Part shown: in pieces, positions 48,546 through 59,868 of the stretch
Layout: every line of letters starts with the position of its first letter
How positions within the stretch are numbered: the stretch's first letter is position 1
DNA from: Pipra filicauda
Lineage: Eukaryota > Chordata > Aves > Passeriformes > Pipridae
NCBI RefSeq assembly: GCF_003945595.2
Contig: NW_024104151.1
Location: 1,260,501-1,324,500, forward strand
Length of the DNA stretch: 64,000 nt
Direction: 5' to 3'
Made by a program: the position numbers and the translations under genes
Notes under the pieces: generated by a model
Told to the model about the DNA's origin: nothing
The model's input: only the letters and a program-made list of their open reading frames with translations
Databases searched by the model: none

Positions 48546-50289
48546 GGATCCAGAGTTCCTTGGAGTGGACAGAAACATTGACTACAAGGGGGTTTTGGGT
48601 CCTCTCATTCTCCCTGCTGAGGGAAGGATTTGGGTATTAATCACAGTGCCCTCCCTTGCTTGTCAGCTGTGGAAACAAGGCCTGAGAGGAGGGAAGAGCT
48701 CCTTTCTGACCTTTGCTGGTAATTAATCATGGAGTGTGAGAATTTGTTTGCCCACAGCCTTGAACAGGGATTGAAAATGATCACCCAGAGACAGGCTCAG
48801 GGGTTGGGGTTTTGTTATTTTTTTGCTCAGTAGCAATTTTCCTGCCTGGCTCTCTCAGCTGAAATTACATTTGACTTGATCTTCTTGGATCTTCACAGCG
48901 CTGAAAACCAAAGAAAATTAAAGGACAGTGATTTTTGCATAATTTCACTCATACTAAGAATTTCCAATTATGAAGGCATAAATTGATCCTCTTTGCTTTA
49001 ATATCTTGGGCTTTTTCCCTCTGCACACAGATAACAGCTGAGTTTTAATTCATTTTAATTCTATTACCATCCCTAACTTCATGCACTGTGATAAGTATCT
49101 CTCCTGTACACAAATGCCTCTGAGAACTACCCATCAAGTACTTATTTAACCTCATTGTTGAGGGGAATAATGGCATTTCCTGTATGTGTTTATGTTGCCT
49201 CATTTATAGAGCAGATTAACTTTTTTACACAAACACACTGGTATTTCTTTTTCCATTGACATTGTTCCCAGTGAGGCTCCACTTTTTGGGTTGCATTCCC
49301 TAAAGGTTCACACATCTCTGTTAGTGCTCCACTCAGCACATGTAACCAGATTTTTATTCTCAGCATTATTATTAAATATCATTACAACGTGACACAAGTT
49401 TTACTGAGGTGGGTGGGATCAAATTCTTACAGGAAATGCAGCATATATAAATTATGATGTGGATGAAAATTCTGCCTTTTCTAAAGAAAAGAAATACCAA
49501 GTTACTACACAGAAACATGTGTGCTGCATTATATTTGCTGCATAGTGCTAGAGAGAATAAAAGATCTTTTTATTGTTGTTACCCAACTCCTTATGACAGC
49601 CTTTGAAGGAAAAATTATGTAAGCTATTCCAAAGTACTCTAACAAATCCTCCGCTGTGATGGATATTTTATACTATGGAAATAAAACTGCTGCAGTCAAT
49701 TGTAATTACAGGCGATTGATAAAAACAAGACCAAATTTCTCAGGGTAGAGGACACTGTGACATGCACTTAGAATTCATCAGGAGGATAGTACCCAAAGGT
49801 GGACAACTGTGACTGACACTATTCCTCATGTCTAAAGGTAAAGAATGGTCCTGAGCAGTGCCAGAGGTTGTGGGGTCCTGCTGGGGCTCCTGGCACTGAC
49901 TAGCTGTGGTCACTGACGGGGCTCACCACACTCATCCACTTGAGGCGCTGCCACATCCAGTTGGGACCAGAGAGAATCAGGAGTCTGAGCAGCACTGGAG
50001 CATCAGATGATGTCCAGTCACCCGCGGGGATGAGCATTGTCCAGCCCCGCCAGGAAGGTGTGAGCCTGGGGAGAAGGAAAGTCCTTCTGAATCTTTCCAA
50101 CCAGGTGACAATTGTCAAGATGCTCCTCCATCTGCCTTACAACAGTCACTCCTCCTCGTTGCTTTTCAGGTGAGGCTACTCCCATCTTGGAAGTCCCAGC
50201 CTGTTTCCTGAGGGCAGGAAGGATGACACCATCCCAGAGCCCTGCACTGTGCGGCATTTGGGAAGGGAGCACCCTTTAGAAGAAGACTC
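48546..50289. other. Non-coding single-copy DNA
   Basis: AT-rich at 48880-49740 with almost no frames above 60 codons. GC-richer at 49840-50200, where 72-84 codon frames overlap on both strands without known domains. No repeat family recognised. Confidence 0.5.
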
Positions 50290-50460
50290 TGATTTCATTT
50301 TTAACGCATTCCACTCACACCCAGTTCGTTTGGTGTTCACCCAATCTGTGTGATTAATATCTTGCAATAACAGCACTGGCCTTTCCTACCTGATGAGAGC
50401 AAATTAGTTAATTATAGGCCTAATTAAAATATTAATATCTTCCTTATTGGTAGTGGATGC
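50290..50460. promoter_or_regulatory. Candidate homeodomain-site cluster
   Basis: Three TAATTA-type cores lie within 30 bases: 'aattag' at about 50402, 'ttaatta' at 50408-50414 and 'taattaa' at 50421-50427, flanking 'taggcct'. 'attaatatc' words follow. Such clusters can bind homeodomain proteins, but they also arise by chance in AT-rich DNA. Confidence 0.22.
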
Positions 50461-50922
50461 AGTTGTGTTCTATCTGCCCCATTATTGCCCCTGAGCCATG
50501 TGCAGCCCCCACATACTCCAGCCCCTTGGAGGTCATGGTTGAAGGGCTCAGACAGAGATACCCTGTAAATGGACAGTGGTTTATACCTTTGGGAAAGGGC
50601 ATTTTCCCCACAGAGCTGGAATTTGCAGTTTGGGTGGTAAGATGAAAAAATCACCTCTGGGATTTGGGCTATAATGGGAGAAGTCTTAACAAATAACAGG
50701 AGATTCTCTTTGTACCCAAAATAACACCTATAAACACTTAAATTCAGCTGAAGAAAAGCAGCATGAGAGCAACTGCGGAGAACAGGTATGTACCCACCCA
50801 CTGGGGACAGAACCCAACTGGCATCTTCTGAACATGGAAATGGGAGAACTTGTGGAAACGGGAGAGACTGGGCAATCTGAGAGTGTTCATTTTTGGAGAC
50901 TAAATTCTTAACTTTTGCCTCG
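50461..50922. other. Non-coding single-copy DNA
   Basis: A minus frame of 125 codons (50424-50801) overlaps a plus frame; neither has a recognised domain. Confidence 0.5.
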
Positions 50923-51030
50923 GCACATGGTGGGATTGTTGGGGTGTCCTGTGCAGGGCCAGGAGCTGGACTCCATGAACCTTGTGGGTCCTTCCAACTC
51001 AGGATATTCCATGATTCTGTGATTCTATGG
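50923..51030 (+). mobile_element. CR1 tail fragment, 'cagggccagg' tail type
   Basis: Forward orientation: 'gggattgttggggtgtcctg', 'tgcagggccaggagctggac', 'gaaccttgtgggtccttcca' and 'ttccatgattctgtgattct'. It is the last 105 bases of the type seen at 30200. Confidence 0.93.
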
Positions 51031-51957
51031 GGGTGTAACTTTTCCTCAGCTTTTTCTCTGTGTTGTCACCAAGGGAAGTGACTGGCAGGTAGGAAAGGAT
51101 AAACTTCACCGTTCCTGTAATGTGTGTTCTCACCTCTTTTGTTTTCCTGCTTCTCAAACTAAGTGGTTTTTTCCTCTTTCCATTTAAAATGTAAAAGTTT
51201 GAGAAGTTATTTTTCTGCAAATAATTAATCATGTTCATGCATTCCTAGGTCTTCACCTCTTGTCACAGAAAAAACAAAATGGAAAATATAACCATATGGA
51301 GGAGGCAGTAATAACAGGATAAAATACTGCTGACCTCTTCGCGCCTTCACTTGAAATTAGCATTTATTTTTTTCCTTGTTTGATGCTCTGTCATTACAGG
51401 GTATATGTGTGTTTTAGGTTTTTTATTAATAAACATGGTAATTGAACAAGCGGGTTAATGGCAGTTTTAATGAGAAAGAATATTAATTGGACAGGCTGGA
51501 GGATCTTGGGGTGGTTGCAGTTATTTCCTTCAAATCTTATTCACCCCATCTTCGAAAATCCCCAGCATATGTGCCAAGGGTTGGGGGTTTGTTTCCATGT
51601 TGACAGTTAATGCCCACAGCTTGTACTATTTTGTTAGGTTTCACAGAGCCTTTTGCACAACCATGGTTTCGGCCGCCCCAGCCTGGGATTTGCACATTGC
51701 CAAATCTTCAAAGGTTTGTATAAACAGGCGCCTTGCTCTGGGTAAGACAGACAATGTGACCATCTGCCTTTCTTCTGCAGCCAAAGGAAAATGACAGAAA
51801 GTATGGGGCTTGTCATTTAAAACCGAGTAATTGCCCAGCTCTTGTGAGCATTACTTTAAGCTCTCGTGCTGCAACACAGGCAGTGGGTCTGTGGCATGGG
51901 CACACCTAGCCCTGGGTGCCCCAACTGTCCTGGGAGAAGGGCACAAACAAAGGGTTG
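51031..51957. other. Non-coding single-copy DNA
   Basis: AT-rich at 51150-51500, including homeodomain-like 'ttattaataaacatggtaat' near 51423. No gene or repeat family recognised. Confidence 0.5.
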
Positions 51958-51995
51958 TCCCTTCCCTTCCTCTCTCCTTCCCTCCCCTCCCCTCC
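51958..51995. repeat. Polypyrimidine tract
   Basis: Thirty-eight consecutive C/T bases ('cttccc', 'ctctcc', 'ctcccc' blocks). Together with nearby GC-rich DNA it opens overlapping 60-90 codon frames on both strands that are not genes. Confidence 0.85.
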
Positions 51996-52725
51996 AAATC
52001 AGGGCACAGTGTGGGATGGCAACCCTTTGGAGCACGTGCTTGGCTAAAGGCTGAAGGTCGGGCTCTATCTGTTCCCATCCTTCATCCTCCTGCTCCATAG
52101 ACCCTTCTCTGCCCATTGGCCATTGTGCTCAGCATGTACTGAGGGCTCTGGCTGCTGCTCTGAGCAGGTCGGTGAGGCTGGTCTCCAGAAGGGACAACCC
52201 CCACCTTGCTTTCTGCCAACTCACCCCAGAAATCTCTACATTCAAATGGTAAATTAAAACAAACAAACAACACTCCCTCCCCTCAGCAGATTTATGAGGC
52301 TGTTTGTTCTCAAGATGCTGAGCAGACAGCAGCAAGTCAGATTTACATGGAGATACTCCGGCAGAAAACAGGTTTTCTCCAGTGGAACAGGAAATCACCA
52401 GCTCTTTAAACCTGTTCGCAAAATGAGCAGATTTATAGTGATTGTGTGATAACAACCCACAGTTTATACTGTACAGCAGTTTTACAATATTGTCTTAATG
52501 CTGCCATCAGAGCGTCACAGCCCATGATGGCGGTTTCAGGCTCTCCATAAATCTCCCAGGGCTAATAAAGCTGAGACTGGAAATGTACCACACATGCAGA
52601 AATTCCAAGGGCTCCTCTGAGCTTGAGAAGAACTGGGTTATTATCCAAGTATTTCTGTGCATGTGAAATACAAAGGACTTGTGTGCAAACTTCCTGTCAT
52701 CACACAGGGGACATGGAATAGCCAT
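51996..52725. other. Non-coding single-copy DNA
   Basis: No gene recognised. The 108-codon minus frame at 52129-52455 has no known domain. Confidence 0.5.
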
Positions 52726-52761
52726 TCTCCTCCTTCTCCTCCTCCTCCTCCTCCTCTCCCT
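52726..52761. repeat. (TCC)n microsatellite
   Basis: About a dozen TCC/CTC trinucleotides with two interruptions. On the minus strand it gives an arginine run inside the 115-codon frame 52507-52854, which is therefore low-complexity. Confidence 0.9.
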
Positions 52762-52855
52762 CATCATTATCTGGTCAAAACATTTTAGTGTGCAACTGCA
52801 GGAGGTGCACCCAAACACTAACTGCACCATTGCCAAGACATCAGGACTCTTCAAA

Positions 52856-52895
52856 CAATAACAATATTAATAATAATAATAGTAATAACAACAAC
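52856..52895. repeat. (AAT)/(AAC)n microsatellite
   Basis: Mixed 'aat' and 'aac' trinucleotides, about 40 bases, about 100 bases after the TCC array. Confidence 0.88.
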
Positions 52896-53461
52896 TACTT
52901 TCTACAGGTCCTCTCTCATTCAGACTCGCATCAGTGCTAGGTGTGAGTCTAATCCCACGTGCATCAAGTACACGCAGCTCCTGTGTATTTAGGGAGAGTT
53001 CCACGGTCTCAGAGGCAAAATTCCACAGAATTATTGTTATGTCCAATTGCTTTCCCGTGCTCCCCTGAATGTGTCACAGCTCTGGCTGTGGCCCTGTGGG
53101 TAGCCCCAGCCAGGGGAGTAAGCAGCAGACGTCTCCGCTGCTGAGCCATCTCCCATGACAGCAGCATGAGGCTTTGACACCGTGTGTCACCAGACCCTCC
53201 CCTCAGACACTGATTTATACCTTTAAAACAGCCTCCAACAGTTTGCCAACTTCTTCTGTCTCACAAAGCAAACATCGCTCACAGTTTATATCTCACAGGT
53301 GGCCACTTGGTGATTTATTTGTGTGTCAGCTCCTTTGGTTGTGTTACTCATGGAGAAAAGGTCCTTATCCTTGACTCTGTGCCCTGCAGACACCAGGCAC
53401 TGCCCTTTGTTGCTTGCTGCAGCAAGTCCCACCAGCCTTGGGATAGACAGAAAGTTTCTAC
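52896..53461. other. Non-coding single-copy DNA
   Basis: Nothing recognised. Confidence 0.5.
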
Positions 53462-53645
53462 AATACTGGCACAGGTTGCCCAGAGAAGCTGCGGCTGCCC
53501 CATCTCTCCAAGTGTTCCAGGCCAGGTTGGACAGGGCACAGAGCAACCTGGCCTAATGAGAGGTGTCCCTGCCCATGGCTGGGGGTGAATTGATATGGAC
53601 TTTGACGTCCCTTCCAATCCAAACCATTCCAAGATTCTATGAAAG
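53462..53645 (+). mobile_element. CR1 retrotransposon, 3' end (about 185 bp)
   Basis: Classic type in forward orientation: 'actggcacaggttgcccaga', 'gaagctgcggctgccccatc', 'ccaggccaggttggacaggg', 'gaggtgtccctgcccatggc' and 'ccttccaatccaaaccattc'. Open frames on both strands across it are CR1 and antisense only. Confidence 0.95.
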
Positions 53646-55372
53646 ATTCTTCCCATGCAAAGGAGCTCTCAACTGCAGCAGAAGGAGATTTTCCTTCTAT
53701 CAAGTTGTCTACCAGGGCTTGTCTTACAAGGGAATCTTTCTTTTACATCACTGAAGTTCTTTGCTGACTTTTTGCTGGGAAATAAAGCAAGAGAAAATGA
53801 TTTAGTTAAACAGTAAATAATAAAGTCTTCTGAATTCATCCAAAGTGAAGCAGATCTGTTTCACTTCAACCTAACTCAGATTTTCTCATTTGGTTACAGA
53901 GCTGAAAAAAACCTACTGTTTGCTCCAAACTCTTTTAAATCTATTTCTGTTTCCCACCTCTGTTGAAGGAGGCCTCCGTAGCACCCTACACATCTCCCAG
54001 GCAACCCAGCCATCCTAAAGGAAATATGGAGACAGAAACTTGCTTCTCTAGGACACATTTACACTAGTTCACAAGTAAGTGACTCCTTTTCTTCTTCCAG
54101 GTAGCGCTCCTACACTCAGCATCTGGCATGTTTGCCCAGGCAGAGCTTCCCCAGGCAACCCAGACACGGACAATCCGCTGGTGACCTCCTGACCGTGCAA
54201 ACAGACCCACGGCTCCAGCGGGAGCCTCAGGAGATGCTCGAGCATGTCACCAGCAGAAGCACCAGAAATCTTCACAGCAACAGAAAGTCTTCTGGAGACA
54301 TAGAACTGACACGAGAAGAAAAGGCAACTGTCAAAAAGAAGTTGGTTTTCTTTTGAGCAGGTTCAAATTGGACTTTGTCAGAAATTCGCATTTTAATCTA
54401 AGAGAGGATCCCCTTCAAAGCTTGGCTTTCTCTTGAGCTCTGGTATCAAAGCAAACTCACAATTTCAGCTGATCAGAAGGCAAGGAAGAAGCTTGAAGGG
54501 AAATGCCCGGAAAATTAGATTAATCAGAGTTGATAAGAATCAAGTGAGACAATTCTGCAGTGTGAATCCAACTGAAAATTGTACAATAACTGATAAAGTA
54601 TTCCAATGACAATATCTGATTAAAATAAACAAGTTACTATTTTCACAATAATTTGTTTGGTGGTGTCACACCATGCTCTGAATGAGGAAAGACAAAAGCA
54701 GCTTTGTGATCTAATTACTTTAAAAAATCCTATTAACACAACAATTTGATCCAACTGTTTCAGAGGTGTCCCTGTTTAGAGCACTCATTCCTATGACAAG
54801 AGAACCTTTTCCTAAATGTTTCAATTATTTTGGGACAGCACATCTTTTGAAGGTGATGTCCTGCTATGGTGTGCACAAATATCAGGAATAAATTAGGAGA
54901 AAAATAAAGTTCAGAAAATCCTCTAAAAATGGCTCCAAACCTGGAAGAAAAATGCACAAAATTCCTTCAAGTCTCAGTTACAAAATACGATATCATGAGG
55001 TCCCAAAAAGTCTAGTTTTAGCAAAATTTCAGGTGGAAATGTGGTTTTGGGCACTGCCTGGTAGTAAATAATTTTTTATTTCTGAAGTACATGCTAATTA
55101 AAGATGGCTAAGATTTTCTATTCTTACCATTTTTCACTTAACACTTACATGGATAGATATTACATTGGAAATCTACAACATGATGTTTTAACACTTTATT
55201 TTGAGGATCTCTGAAGTAAAAGTTCAATTTTCAGCTAAAGATTAATCATGTCAACGCTTTTTTTCCCAGAAAGACAGGAGAAAAGGCCAAAGCAAAAAAA
55301 TGCAATTTCCAGCCCTTTAAATACAAATCCTAAAGCTCGTCCGCTCCGCAAAGAGGGGCTATAAAACACCAA
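53646..55372. other. Non-coding AT-rich DNA
   Basis: AT-rich, especially 54590-55330, with few frames. The 74-codon plus frame at 54132-54356 is unsupported. No repeat family recognised. Confidence 0.5.
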
Positions 55373-55540
55373 AGAATCACAGAATCATTAAGTTGGAAAA
55401 GACCTTTAAGGTCACTGAGTCCAGCAGTTCCTCCAGCACTGCCAAAGCCACTGAGTCCTCAAGTGCCACATCCACATGGCTTTTAAATCCCCTCAGGAAT
55501 GGGACTCCACCCCTGCCCTGGGCAGCTGTGCCAGGGCAGG
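55373..55540 (-). mobile_element. CR1 3' end fragment, 'cagcactgccaa' tail type
   Basis: On + it reads 'aatcacagaatcattaagtt', 'ggaaaagacctttaaggtca', 'ctccagcactgccaaagcca' and 'caggaatgggactccacccc', ending near 'ctgggcagctgtgccagggc'. About 170 bases in reverse orientation. It contains a 'ctgagtcc' duplication relative to the other copies. Confidence 0.9.
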
Positions 55541-57369
55541 ACCTGGAAGTGCTGCTGAGGAGCGAGAGCCACAAACCCCAACATCACAATTTTATTCCTG
55601 AGCAGTCACTTTCCTAATTGCAAAGATGATCATAATGTACATTGTTCCTGTGAAACGTCTTTCTTCTCCTCATGACCTTTTCCACAAATCAGCTCTCATT
55701 AGTTGCCCTGAGCTATGATGTGATATGATCATTATTTGCTGTGTTTGGGTTCCTGCGGCTTATTTATTGTCTGCTCTGTTTTACCAACTAACAGCAAAGG
55801 ACAGTGGAGCTGCTCACTGCTGAGCTGGTGTAGCACAGGTTGTGAGAGGGAAGAGATGCAGAGAAGTCAAGCACCTTGCCACCCTCGGTTTTGCATTCAG
55901 ATTGGGAGACTATATCCATATAAATTAAAAATAAAAATGTTTTATTTGTTCTTCAAAGCAGAGAAACCTTTTGCGAAGAAAAACCATAAAATGAACTGTG
56001 AAAATGCCTGTAAAATGACTGGGGAAATCCCAGGACCTATTAGGGAGAATGCATCAAGGAGATAAATTAATCTTTGTGAGCATGTCAGGATGTGCTACTT
56101 TTATTGTGTGGGTTTAGGAGTGATTTTGGAGCTGTATTTGGAAATAGAAAGTTAGAAACTGTCAGTGACTGAACCTTCGACCATGGGAACCTGAAGTGAA
56201 AGGGCAGAGCCTGCTGCCAGGTCTGTGGGGTCGCAGCTGGGCATCGTCTCAGCTTGGAGGGAGAACCAGGCTGCTCTCCTGATGTGGTTCTCAGCTTTAA
56301 TTGCAGTTTGACCAGACCCCATCTGTGACTGCTGTTGGGCTCCTCTCACATCTCCTGTGTTCTGAACTGCTTCACTTGGAGAGTGGTGAGTCTTTCCCAC
56401 CTCATGCATGGGCCTGTGGCTTTCATGGCATCTCTCTGCTTCTGTTTTCTGAATAATTCATAAAGAATTCCCCAAAATGTCACATTCAAATGCAGGAAAG
56501 GATGTTGTTACTCAGAAGAGGCTCTTAGAGGCAAATGTCTGTTTGCCCAGGATGAATCTGAAATAATGCAGAAACAGTTTCTCAGGCTCTTATGGAAGTT
56601 CACATTCCCTGAGCACACAGCTGTGGGCTGTGAGCATAGATGGAAAACTGAAGGGAGAAGGGACAGTTGTCTGGTGCAAGGTGCTCTGGCCATGGGAGCT
56701 GCTCTGGCCACGGGATGAGGAGCAGGAGTCCAGTGGGCTTCACATGGGCCTGGAATTCACATGGAATCACCAGAACTTCCCCTGTGGGGCCAGAGGCGGT
56801 GGCTCTGGGACATGAGCAAAACATGGGCTGAGTGACAGGGGCCAGGGGCCAGTCGCGTCCCTGAACCTCCTGTGTGAGCACTGCACACCCTGAACAAGCA
56901 CCCAGGCAGCTGCAGCATCTGCATTCCTCCCTCTCCGCCTTCTCTTGATGAGCATATCTAAAATCCTGCTGATTTCACTGGGGTTTTGGGAGATGAACCC
57001 GAGTGAATCCCTGTTGCAGCTTAAGGACCAGCTCGATGTATTCACTTTTGCCAGATTAGGTTGATTTACAATGTGCTTTAATGAAGTGGGTTGCTATGGT
57101 GAGGCTGTTTTCAAGGGTGTCTGTTAAAAAAAAAGCAGCAGACAAGTAAATTGTCCAAATCAGATCAATGAGAAAACAGTTTCCAGCACTGGACCATTTT
57201 TTTGCCAGTTTTGGTTCAGCTGAATGGGGAACAGCCCAAGTTGGGGGAGCAGAGAAAGCCCTTCATGGTCCCAGTGTTTGTGCACTGGAGGTTCAGTGAT
57301 GGAGCAAGGTCAAATGGCAACAGAATGTGAAATTAGGAAATATTAAGCCATGAGGACCCTCCTTTGTTA
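55541..57369. other. Non-coding single-copy DNA
   Basis: No exon, RNA gene or repeat family recognised. The 109-codon plus frame at 55736-56065 and 92-93 codon minus frames at 56600-57045 have no known domain. 'gctctggccacggga'-like words repeat at about 56683-56716. Confidence 0.5.
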
Positions 57370-57715
57370 CTTTTCATCCACTGTCACCCCCAAGTCCTTC
57401 TCATCAGGTCTTCTCTCAATCTGTTCATCCCCAAGCCTGTGCTGGTACTGAGGGCCTTGTTAAACCTCATGGGGCCATTTTTCAAACTTCCCAGGTCCTC
57501 TGGATGGCCCCGTCCTTCAGGTGTGTCACTGCATCACTTGGGTTCAGCCAATTCCTTATCCACCGAACAGCACCCCCATCAAATCCATCTTTCTCCAGTT
57601 TAGACAGAAGGATGTTCCGGACGACTGTGCTAAAGGCCCTACAGAAGTTCAGACAGATCACATCTGTAGCCTTCCCTTGTCCACTGATGGAGTCATTCCA
57701 CCTCAGAAGGCCACT
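57370..57715 (-). mobile_element. Old CR1 ORF2 fragment with the RT core deleted
   Basis: On the minus strand the first part reads as RT (ATDVICLNFCRAF, then RNILLSKLEKDGFDG, then VRWIRNWL). It jumps from about the IQR position straight to an MRFNKA segment and then EKDLGV-like codons followed by VDEK. The intervening region, which holds GVPQG and FADD, is absent. So this copy has lost the catalytic core by internal deletion and is broken by stops. It differs from the nearby 3'-end fragments in being purely internal ORF2. Confidence 0.85.
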
Positions 57716-58416
57716 GGGTCCAGGGCACCTTAATTAACTTTTCTACTGTGTCCCTTGATTAGATTACTTTCCTGCCTCTAGGCTACTTCTACTCCACAAC
57801 CTCCTTAAAATGCAGTTGGAAATCTTATGCTAATTCTCCTAGCACAATGAAAATTAGTTTTAACAGTTTCTTTCAAGCTTTATAACACCTCCCTCACTCT
57901 ACCTGATGTAAGCAGAGGCAAAACAAGACCGATTTGTAGTCGGGTCTTGCAGTGACGAGACACCCTCCCTCACCCCTTTGTGGGCAGGAATGTGTGCTCC
58001 CAGAAAGGTGGGCTCAGCACCTGCAGTCAGAGGAGCCAGGATGGGATGGGTAACAGGATCAATCCCACCCCACTGTCCCCCCCTCCTCTGAATGCTGTAG
58101 CTGTTGTGTTACCTGCACTCCAGAGCAGATCTGCTGCTTCAGGTACATTTATGTGTCAAGGTGCAGAAAGGGGGAACAAGGAAGTGATTGATCACTGTGG
58201 TTACACAGAGCATCAGACTCCCGGAGCCAGCACACAGCCCTCAGCCTGCATTCGACCAACTCCTCATAGGAGTGGAGGTTTCTTTGTCCCACATCCAAAT
58301 CATCCCTTCCTGCTCTTTCTCACAGAGTTGTTGCTCAGTTTTCTCAAGCCAGGAAAGACTGTTCCTGTCTATAGGTTTTGGTCAAAATATAAATGCTCTC
58401 AACTACTGTTTGTTCT
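57716..58416. other. Non-coding single-copy DNA
   Basis: A 179-codon plus frame starts at 57980, but it has no recognised domain and ends in the GGA array. Confidence 0.5.
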
Positions 58417-58449
<33 letters not shown>

Positions 58450-58460
58450 GGTGGAGGAAG
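58417..58460 (+). repeat. (GGA)n microsatellite
   Basis: About fourteen GGA/GAA trinucleotides with a single 'gtgg' interruption. In one frame it encodes a glutamate run, and on the minus strand a proline/leucine run, so frames across it are low-complexity. Confidence 0.9.
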
Positions 58461-58872
58461 GCTCTTGCCCTCTGTACCAGTCAGTAGCACCTGGTTCCCC
58501 TCTGAGGAATCCAGCCTGAAGGAGCTGAGGAAGAGGCACCTCCAAGTTGATTGGTGAAGTTCAACTTCACAGCGCAAAGAAAGCAAAGCAGGGAGCAGTG
58601 AGGTGGCTCCCTGCCATGGCCCAAATCAACTTAATTAAAAAAAAAAAATCTTTGATTCAGTGTTCAAACTTCCAATAGAACTTTGTCACGTGATCAAACT
58701 AATTATAAAGGTCAAGGCATTTGCAACCTAAAAGAGTAAATATAAAGGTCCTTTTATTGCCGTCACCGCTGTGAAGGCCGAGGTCACAGGCTGCTGCCAG
58801 AAGGATGCTGAGATGTCAGTGACAGTGACACAGCGTTGACACAGTGGGGCTGGCATGGCTTCCCAGAGCATT
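58461..58872. other. Non-coding single-copy DNA
   Basis: Contains an A12 run at about 58637-58648. Nothing else recognised. Confidence 0.5.
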
Positions 58873-58934
58873 GGGGAGGGAGGGAGGGAGGAAGGGAGGG
58901 AGAGAAGAAGGGAAAGAGGAAGCAAGGAAGGGAG
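58873..58934 (+). repeat. (GGGA)n-derived polypurine tract
   Basis: Clean 'ggga' tetranucleotides at the start decay into 'gagaag' and 'gaaag' words; 62 bases, almost entirely purine. It explains the stacked 65-73 codon minus frames over it. Confidence 0.88.
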
Positions 58935-59794
58935 TCTCCCAGTGCCCTGAATGGTCTCCCTGATGGCTTTGGCTGTGTCTCAGACTGCCTCTCCACTCCC
59001 CATGAATAACCAGGCTAACCCACGCAGGGAGCAGCATCCACCATCATGCCAGGGTATTTCTGTTAACAACACTCACTCCTTCTACTGTCCTTGAGCATTC
59101 AGCAACAGTCATATCCTTAACCAATTAATCTGGCAAGGTCAAGCCCAAACTCCAAAGCACTCCTCAGGATTTTATTGGCTGTACACAGAGAGCAAAGCCC
59201 AGCACAAAGTTCAAGAACTTCCTGTGCCCGTGAGCATTCACATGCTGCAGCCCAGCCAGCCCCTCTCCTGGAGGCACTTGTTCTCTCCCAGCAACGTCTG
59301 GAATTCCATCAGGTGCAATTGAAAATCCCACTGAGGCATTTGCTACCTAGACAATATAATTTCTCGCCTTTTGGTCACAAATTCTGTCTAATTCTCTCCG
59401 GATCAGGATGACAGACAGCACACTGGGGCAGGGGCTGTTTCTAGGTATGCCCTTAATGCTTTTTCCTGTGCCTCAAAGAGACGCAGTTTTGGCATATTCC
59501 CTCTCATGCTTTCTTGCATAGAGGAACCATTAAAATGGGAAGATCTGCCCTGAGCTGTCCCTGGGGCTCCAGGTGCAGTTGGGACACTTCTCCAGGTTCT
59601 CAGCCCTTCACACACTGGCTTTTCTTCAGCAGGTGGCAGTTTCACAAGGCATTCCCAGCTCCTGGAGCAGGATCCCCCTCAGGTGCCTTCCTGATACCCC
59701 CGCAATGCTCTCACACTTCCCTGTGGAGATCCCACTCACTAACTGCTCCAATTGTCACCAATTCCCTCCTGACAGAGCATCCTACTGCTGTACA
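58935..59794. other. Non-coding single-copy DNA
   Basis: No gene or repeat family recognised. Confidence 0.5.
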
Positions 59795-59868
59795 GGTACC
59801 CCATCCCTGGGTACCCCATCCCTAGGTACCTCATCCCTGAGTATCCCATCCCTGGGCACCTCATCCCA
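59795..59868. repeat. 15-bp tandem repeat, five units
   Basis: Units of 'ggtaccccatccctg' at 59795, 59810, 59825, 59840 and 59855, each with one to four changes (the last is 14 bases). Being a multiple of three, it keeps frames open: a 182-codon plus frame (59573-60121) carries a TPSLG-like pentapeptide repeat here. I read it as a minisatellite, not a protein repeat. Confidence 0.92.

Noticed and set aside
52507..52854. Minus-strand frame with an arginine run, possible nuclear signal
   Set aside because: The arginines are the (TCC)n array read on the minus strand.
57980..58519. 179-codon plus-strand frame ending in a glutamate run
   Set aside because: The run comes from the (GGA)n array; the rest has no recognised domain.
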